A stretch of DNA of 25,903 bases, from contig JAHDCA010000002.1 of NCBI GenBank assembly GCA_020630115.1, positions 1 to 25,903 of the forward strand, given 5' to 3'. The notes below the pieces were generated by a model that worked only from the letters and a program-made list of their open reading frames with translations, did no database searches and had not been told where the DNA came from. Source of the DNA: Candidatus Dojkabacteria bacterium (GTDB lineage Bacteria > Patescibacteriota > Dojkabacteria > SC72 > JAHDCA01). Shown one piece after another: positions 21,642 to 25,903 of this stretch. How positions within the stretch are numbered: position 1 is the first letter of the stretch; every line of letters begins with the position of its first letter. A program made the translations under genes and the position numbers.

Positions 21642-23993
21642 TTATCTCCTAATCGTGATTCTATATATTAGCTGTCTAACTCTATTGTTTAACACTTCAA
21701 TATTAGTACCGCCCATTACATACACCGAGTAACCTAAAATCATCATACTTAGACTCAATAGTATCAATGATACGTTCCTAATTGACATACCTATAACAGA
21801 TGTATCAGGTAAAGGCTGAGCAGGGTTAACTGGATCGATAACTTCATCAATTGGGTCAGTAATAACAACTGGATTTTCAACCTCATCAACAGGATCAGGA
21901 GTCTCAGTAACCGTACTTGGAGGTGGAGGAGTAACTGGGTTTACTGCATTAACTGTATGAGTGGTATTAGTACATTGTGAGCTACAGTAATCACAACTTC
22001 CAGAAGCACCACTAATATTACACCTCACACCATTTAATGTACCGTTATCACATTGCTCAGAGCCATTTACAATTCCATCACCACAGCTGATTAGTACACA
22101 TGAGTCATTACAATTAGCACCACCATCACACTGTTCACCAGCATCGACAACGCCATCACCACAACTTGGCAGTGAGCAAGTAGAACTACAGCCATCACCA
22201 TCTGTAAGGTTACCATCATCACATGATTCACCCTCTGCAACAATTCCATCGCCACATATGTTTCTAACAAAGTCCTCATCAGAAGCCTCACAGTTTTCAT
22301 CACCAGCCTGACAGCTCTCATGTTCAATTACCGCAACATTGTTTAATGTTGTTGTACCTGTGGTTAATGGATTCTGAACCTTCACTGTTACCCTCAAATC
22401 AACATCATCACCAGCTGGAATATCTAAATTATCCCAAGTAATCTCGAGTCCAGTATTTTGACCACCATTATCAGAGCTTTGATACTCTAATTGAGGAGGC
22501 AAGGTGTCTTTTACAGTAACACCTGCAGCATCAAGATTTCCTTCGTTTGCAACGTTAATTACGTAAGTGATTGTCTCACCTGCTTCAACCTCAGTCTTAC
22601 CATCATCTTTAGTCAATTTAAGTTCGATACTGCCTGTACAAGTTGAAGAGTCAGGATAATCTGCGTGCCTACAAGTATTAGTATCTGGATTACAGATATG
22701 ACCATCCTCACCACAATTCGCGTCAGATGTACAAGCTTCGTTACAAACAGAGTGAACACATGTAACACTCTCAGGATTGTCAACCATCCTACAAACTCCA
22801 TCATCGTTACAGAACAAACCTTCACCTGAGCAACTCGCATCTGTTGTACACGCTTGATTACATGTTGATAATTCACATGTCTCACTTGTTGGATTAGCAT
22901 CCATTCGACATACGCCTTGATCTGTACATGAAAGACCTTCTGGACAAAGCAGGTTTGTATCATTACATTCCTGATTACATGAAACAGTCTTCTTCTCGAC
23001 TGGAGCGCTACATGTCTCACTAGTTGGGTTAAGTGGGTTTCGGCAGGTATTTGACGCAGCATCACATGAAAGTCCATTTGCACAGTCTACGTTTGACCTA
23101 CAGGCTTGATTACACTCGGCTGGGCTACATGTAATAGAATTCACAAATTCATTACCTGGATAGTCTGGATTGTAACATTTTAGATAATTAGTCGTACCAG
23201 GTTGGTCTCCACATTTCATATCACCTGTACAGTGAGCGTCTTCAGAACAACCTTCACCACAGTGATTTAGACGACAATCTTTTCTGGCATTTATAAAGAT
23301 ATGAAGTGTTCCGTATCCATTTACATCGTAGTACTCAGGATGGACACATTTTCCACCTTGATTACAGATATTATCACCTTTACACTCAAAGTCGTGAGCA
23401 CATGATTCATTACAACTTGCATAAGTACATGTTTTAGATGTTGGATTTTCAGGATTTCGACATGTTCCGGTTGCAGCGTAACAAGTAAGTCCTCCACTAC
23501 AGTCAGCATCATTAGTGCAAGCACCATCACACATTACGTCACCAGATCCGCAAACAGCTGATGTCAGATTATTCGGATTTCGACAAGTTCCAGAACCTTC
23601 TGAGTCACATACTAGGCCGTCAGCACATTCTTCGTCCCAAGTACAATCGATATTACAAAAGAATTTACCACAAAATGCGCCCCAAACAGGATCACCCCCA
23701 CCACTTCCAGGTTCCGTTGGGTGACCAGGTCTTTCAGACACATTTACCCCACATTGGTTATTACCAAAACAAGGAACTGTATATTGACGTCCTCGCTTAT
23801 CTCGCCCTAAGCAAGTGAATACAGGCACTGGCCCTAAAGAAGCATTAGACTCACCTGGTACAGTTGAGCTTGTGATAGTTGGACTAATTGTTACAAAATA
23901 TACACTTAGTATAAATACATTTAAAATTGCAATAAGCAAAAAAGGTAAAATCCTTTTATTAATCTTTAGTTTTTTTGAATTTTTTTTATACAT
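21642..23993 (-). CDS. modular Cys-rich adhesin with DUF11 and DUF4215 repeats
   Basis: A 783-residue surface protein. An N-terminal hydrophobic segment (about 14-37) is followed by about eight Cys-rich repeats of 40-50 residues (108-455), each with 'C..C..D..C..GL.C....TCRNP.NPTS.TC' spacing resembling Dickkopf-type domains. A DUF11 domain (about 456-560) has the 'AGETITYVINVANEGNLDA' and 'VKDTLPP' motifs. Three DUF4215-like repeats (CGDGIVAEGESCDDGN and relatives, 580-675) precede a Pro/Asp-rich linker. The protein ends in LPDTS (728-732), a membrane segment and an Arg-rich tail, so it may be sorted like a sortase substrate. It lies 2 nt behind the preceding gene. The module set recurs in the protein at 10920-12740. 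A role in attachment to a host or partner cell is plausible but unproved. Confidence 0.85.
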   Translation of the reverse strand: MYKKNSKKLKINKRILPFLLIAILNVFILSVYFVTISPTITSSTVPGESNASLGPVPVFTCLGRDKRGRQYTVPCFGNNQCGVNVSERPGHPTEPGSGGGDPVWGAFCGKFFCNIDCTWDEECADGLVCDSEGSGTCRNPNNLTSAVCGSGDVMCDGACTNDADCSGGLTCYAATGTCRNPENPTSKTCTYASCNESCAHDFECKGDNICNQGGKCVHPEYYDVNGYGTLHIFINARKDCRLNHCGEGCSEDAHCTGDMKCGDQPGTTNYLKCYNPDYPGNEFVNSITCSPAECNQACRSNVDCANGLSCDAASNTCRNPLNPTSETCSAPVEKKTVSCNQECNDTNLLCPEGLSCTDQGVCRMDANPTSETCELSTCNQACTTDASCSGEGLFCNDDGVCRMVDNPESVTCVHSVCNEACTSDANCGEDGHICNPDTNTCRHADYPDSSTCTGSIELKLTKDDGKTEVEAGETITYVINVANEGNLDAAGVTVKDTLPPQLEYQSSDNGGQNTGLEITWDNLDIPAGDDVDLRVTVKVQNPLTTGTTTLNNVAVIEHESCQAGDENCEASDEDFVRNICGDGIVAEGESCDDGNLTDGDGCSSTCSLPSCGDGVVDAGEQCDGGANCNDSCVLISCGDGIVNGSEQCDNGTLNGVRCNISGASGSCDYCSSQCTNTTHTVNAVNPVTPPPPSTVTETPDPVDEVENPVVITDPIDEVIDPVNPAQPLPDTSVIGMSIRNVSLILLSLSMMILGYSVYVMGGTNIEVLNNRVRQLIYRITIRR
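22629..23672 (-). repeat. about eight Cys-rich tandem repeats
   Basis: This region encodes residues 108-455 of the adhesin. Each unit carries about 6 cysteines, and several contain the linker 'RNPxNPTSxTC'. Copies differ from each other in most positions, so the array is old rather than a recent slippage product. Confidence 0.6.
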
Positions 23994-23995
23994 AG

Positions 23996-24652
23996 CTATT
24001 TCTCATAATCAAACTTACTTATATCGAAGGTCATATGATAATCTCCAATCTCTTCAAGCTTCTCTCGCTCAGTATTTGCTTCATCGTAAGTCCTTCCATT
24101 TGTATCTTTTACATACAATTGTGGTGCAGCTGAATATCCAAAAATACTTGCAAGACTCATGACATATTTTTCATTTTCAAGTCCCAATTGACCAAGGTTT
24201 AAATAGTTTTGGTCATAATTATTTTTTATCCATAAGTCATACTGCTTATCGGTAGCAAGCTCTTCTGAGTTAATAAAAATATGAAACTCATCAGCACCAA
24301 AACCGTTAAGTAGCGTCCAAATATTTCCGACATTTTTGTTCTCATATGAAAGAATATTATCGGTAAAACCACCAAGCTCGTCTTCATCTCCATTAAATGA
24401 CCTAGCCGTAGCCTCAAAGTACTCCTCACCATTATTTTTTTCCAACACTGATGTCCTTGCTGCTTCTCTTGTCACAATAGTATTTTCATCTATAACAAAC
24501 TCTACATCATCTACCTCGATAGGTTTATCATTTGTAGTTTTTGCTTCAGACTTCCCAGAATAATCTCTATAAATGAGATATCCTGAAGCAATGAAAGTTA
24601 CCAAGATAAAAGCTATTAAAATGATATTATAATAAGATTTTTTTAATTTCAT
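23996..24652 (-). CDS. membrane-anchored protein, unknown, adhesin operon
   Basis: A 218-residue protein with a short basic N-terminus and one membrane segment (about 8-28), then an acidic, Asn/Glu-rich extracytoplasmic domain without cysteine. No family is recognised. The next gene, the Cys-rich adhesin, begins 2 nt after its stop, so the two share an mRNA and may act together at the cell surface. The divergent neighbour starts 16 bp away. A possible -10 on the minus strand (TATGAT, 11 nt before the ATG) would leave a leader of a few nucleotides. Confidence 0.6.
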   Translation of the reverse strand: MKLKKSYYNIILIAFILVTFIASGYLIYRDYSGKSEAKTTNDKPIEVDDVEFVIDENTIVTREAARTSVLEKNNGEEYFEATARSFNGDEDELGGFTDNILSYENKNVGNIWTLLNGFGADEFHIFINSEELATDKQYDLWIKNNYDQNYLNLGQLGLENEKYVMSLASIFGYSAAPQLYVKDTNGRTYDEANTEREKLEEIGDYHMTFDISKFDYEK

Positions 24653-24655
24653 ATG

Positions 24656-24661
24656 TATAAT
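24656..24661 (+). promoter_or_regulatory. -10 box of the 298-residue envelope gene, leaderless
   Basis: TATAAT ends 7 nt before ATG 24669. The space between the two divergent start codons is only 16 bp. Confidence 0.5.
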
Positions 24662-24668
24662 TAATCAT

Positions 24669-25565
24669 ATGCCAAAATCTAAGTCAAGAAAAACACTTAT
24701 AGTAACCTCATTTTTTTTCATTATCTTTTTAATGATACTCACATCACTACTTTCAGAAATCAAAGCCTCGAAGAAGATTGTATCTCAAAATCTCATTATC
24801 GATTTATATGAATTAGATACCCAAGTCAATATTCAATACCTAGAGGTGCCTGGTTTATTATGGAAAACAGAGCATCTTACATTGGGGTTTACAAACGAAG
24901 ACCTTAGCGACAATGGAAAAATTCTTAGTCGAAGGAGTTTTGGTAACTCAACTAGTCCCTCTATAAATTTTGAAGAAGATAAATTCAAGTTTAAAGTCTC
25001 TCCTAATAACCATGACTTCAGTCAATATAATATCCAGGTCGAACATGAGAACCTAAAAGTCTCCGGAGAAACACTAGCCAGTGAAACCCTAAGAAATCAC
25101 AAGATTAACACCGATGTAATTTTTATAACTGATCTCCAAGTTGAGTTTCAAAATCAGAAATATGAAGGACGCAAATCTATATATAGACAACAAACAGTTT
25201 CACAAAAACAGCAAGAATTATCAACTCCAGATATAAAATCCAACATCAGCTGGGGATATTCGGATGGAAGAGTTATTTACTTAGACCAATCAAATAGCGA
25301 AACAAACCCTACACTTGACCATGCTTACTTTGTAGACTTTAAAATCGCAAATGATGGCAACCCTTACTCATCTCTCCATACTAATTATAAGTACAAAGAA
25401 ACTTATCGATCAATGATTTGGGATTCACTTGAGTCTGACTCACTTGATATTATTGTACAACCAGATGCAAGAGTAGATGGTCAATTCACTCATACTTATG
25501 GACAAGCGTATTCCGAAAATTTTAACTTAAAAAACTTCCCTGTATTTGTCTTCTTAGAAAACTAA
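24669..25565 (+). CDS. signal-anchored envelope protein, unknown
   Basis: A 298-residue protein with a basic N-terminus, one hydrophobic segment (about 10-31; signal or anchor) and a long polar domain rich in Asn, Ser and Tyr. It has no cysteine and no catalytic motif that I can see. It resembles other single-anchor envelope proteins of this window in architecture only. It converges on the aminotransferase fragment at the window end. No Shine-Dalgarno sequence is seen; the mRNA is probably leaderless. Confidence 0.6.
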   Translation: MPKSKSRKTLIVTSFFFIIFLMILTSLLSEIKASKKIVSQNLIIDLYELDTQVNIQYLEVPGLLWKTEHLTLGFTNEDLSDNGKILSRRSFGNSTSPSINFEEDKFKFKVSPNNHDFSQYNIQVEHENLKVSGETLASETLRNHKINTDVIFITDLQVEFQNQKYEGRKSIYRQQTVSQKQQELSTPDIKSNISWGYSDGRVIYLDQSNSETNPTLDHAYFVDFKIANDGNPYSSLHTNYKYKETYRSMIWDSLESDSLDIIVQPDARVDGQFTHTYGQAYSENFNLKNFPVFVFLEN

Positions 25566-25573
25566 ACAGCAAA

Positions 25574-25616
25574 AAGACCCCCGTACGTATCATCTTTCGA
25601 ATCAACTGGAGGTCTT
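25574..25616 (-). terminator. probable terminator of the aminotransferase gene
   Basis: A 9-bp stem (25574-25582 with 25608-25616, one G-U pair) has a 25-nt loop and is followed on the minus strand by a run of five T. The large loop makes it less certain. I see no gene in 25566-25762. Confidence 0.45.
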
Positions 25617-25762
25617 ATTGGTTGAAGAGTCCCTAAGTACTAGTAATATACAACACCTCTAATTTTTGAGAAGTTCTCTTGCGAAAACCCTTAATTATTA
25701 ATTACTTTTTAAGATTATCCAATCCCCAGTTTAATTTTCCACATTCCCACCAGGCTTTAAAA

Positions 25763-25903
25763 TCACACTGCCAACTCAAAAACCCAATCACCGAAATCAC
25801 TACTATCGCCTCTTACAACTTTGAAAAACTCATTTTGAATATTCCTACTGACCTCCCCAATTTCTGACGAGATAGCCCTACCATCAATTTCATTAATCCA
25901 AGC
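25763..25903 (-). CDS. branched-chain aminotransferase-like C-terminus (partial)
   Basis: The minus-strand frame is open from the window edge for 46 residues to a TGA. The end 'IGEVSRNIQNEFFKVVRGD' followed by 'DWVFEL' resembles the last helix of IlvE-type class IV aminotransferases (GpiTkklqe-FFdvvrG....W pattern). That enzyme transfers amino groups between glutamate and branched-chain keto acids using pyridoxal phosphate. The catalytic part lies beyond the window, so the call rests on a short C-terminal pattern. Confidence 0.55.
   Translation of the reverse strand, partial: AWINEIDGRAISSEIGEVSRNIQNEFFKVVRGDSSDFGDWVFELAV

Noticed and set aside
21541..21732. Small plus-strand ORF across the tmRNA 5' end
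   Set aside because: It lies antisense to tmRNA, its promoter, the terminator and the end of the adhesin gene, and codes for no recognisable protein.
22613..23083. Long minus-strand ORF in another frame inside the adhesin gene
   Set aside because: It is a shadow of the Cys-rich repeats, produced by the repetitive codon pattern, with no start signal or domain.
25679..25867. Plus-strand 62-residue ORF at the window end
   Set aside because: It is antisense to the minus-strand aminotransferase C-terminus, which matches a known pattern; the ORF itself does not.
1..25903. CRISPR array, insertion sequence or phage genes
   Set aside because: No regularly spaced direct repeats, transposase motifs, terminal inverted repeats or phage structural genes were seen in either strand.
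1..25903. TGA read as glycine, as in some CPR lineages
   Set aside because: All large recognisable genes are full length with TGA as stop, and none needs in-frame TGA to reach its expected domains.

Overview
The window looks like a piece of a small, gene-dense, low-GC bacterial genome of the Candidate Phyla Radiation (Patescibacteria) type; Dojkabacteria/WS6-, Katanobacteria- or Microgenomates-like lineages are the best guess, but this is inference. Supporting signs are an Elp3-type tRNA modification enzyme in a bacterium, a DUF4012 envelope protein, many single-pass surface proteins of unknown family, very short intergenic spaces, and start codons without Shine-Dalgarno sequences. TGA works as a stop throughout, so the recoded SR1/Gracilibacteria genetic code does not apply.

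Layout. 1-690: the end of a type IV pilus operon (PilO-like protein, cut by the window edge, and a small membrane protein) converging on the primary sigma factor gene (747-1838, minus). 1866-6022: a zinc-ribbon protein, then a minus-strand pair made of a PEGA-domain protein and a large fusion of a degenerate NAD-epimerase domain with DUF4012. 6060-9445: uracil-DNA glycosylase, a small basic membrane protein, a Trm9/ALKBH8-like methyltransferase, and a divergently transcribed Elp3. 9491-14791: a tight five-gene minus-strand operon: a membrane-anchored Cys/His-rich repeat protein, a small 2-TM protein, an FNR-type flavoprotein reductase, and two large Cys-rich surface proteins. 14699-17169: a surface protein coupled to an orphan phosphohistidine-swivel protein, then a membrane-anchored beta-domain protein. 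17185-18383: thioredoxin reductase and a CGDC glutaredoxin. 18453-20521: an MFS-like transporter, a YecM/VOC protein and a GIY-YIG nuclease. 20522-20971: a small anchored protein. 21147-21564: tmRNA. 21642-25565: a modular Cys-rich adhesin and two unknown envelope proteins. 25763-25903: the C-terminus of a probable branched-chain aminotransferase, cut by the window edge.

How the genes may work together. Elp3 and the Trm9-like methyltransferase resemble successive steps of the eukaryotic wobble-uridine pathway (cm5U to mcm5U). They start 18 bp apart around one palindromic -10 box, which suggests a bacterial mcm5U34 module. The FNR reductase, the Cys/His-rich membrane protein and the Cys-rich surface proteins in one operon suggest a linked redox/disulfide and cell-surface system. 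Three surface proteins end in an LPx[TSA][GS]-like motif, a membrane segment and a short tail, resembling a relaxed sortase signal. Several lead genes have a TATAAT box only 5-7 nt from the start codon, which predicts leaderless mRNAs.
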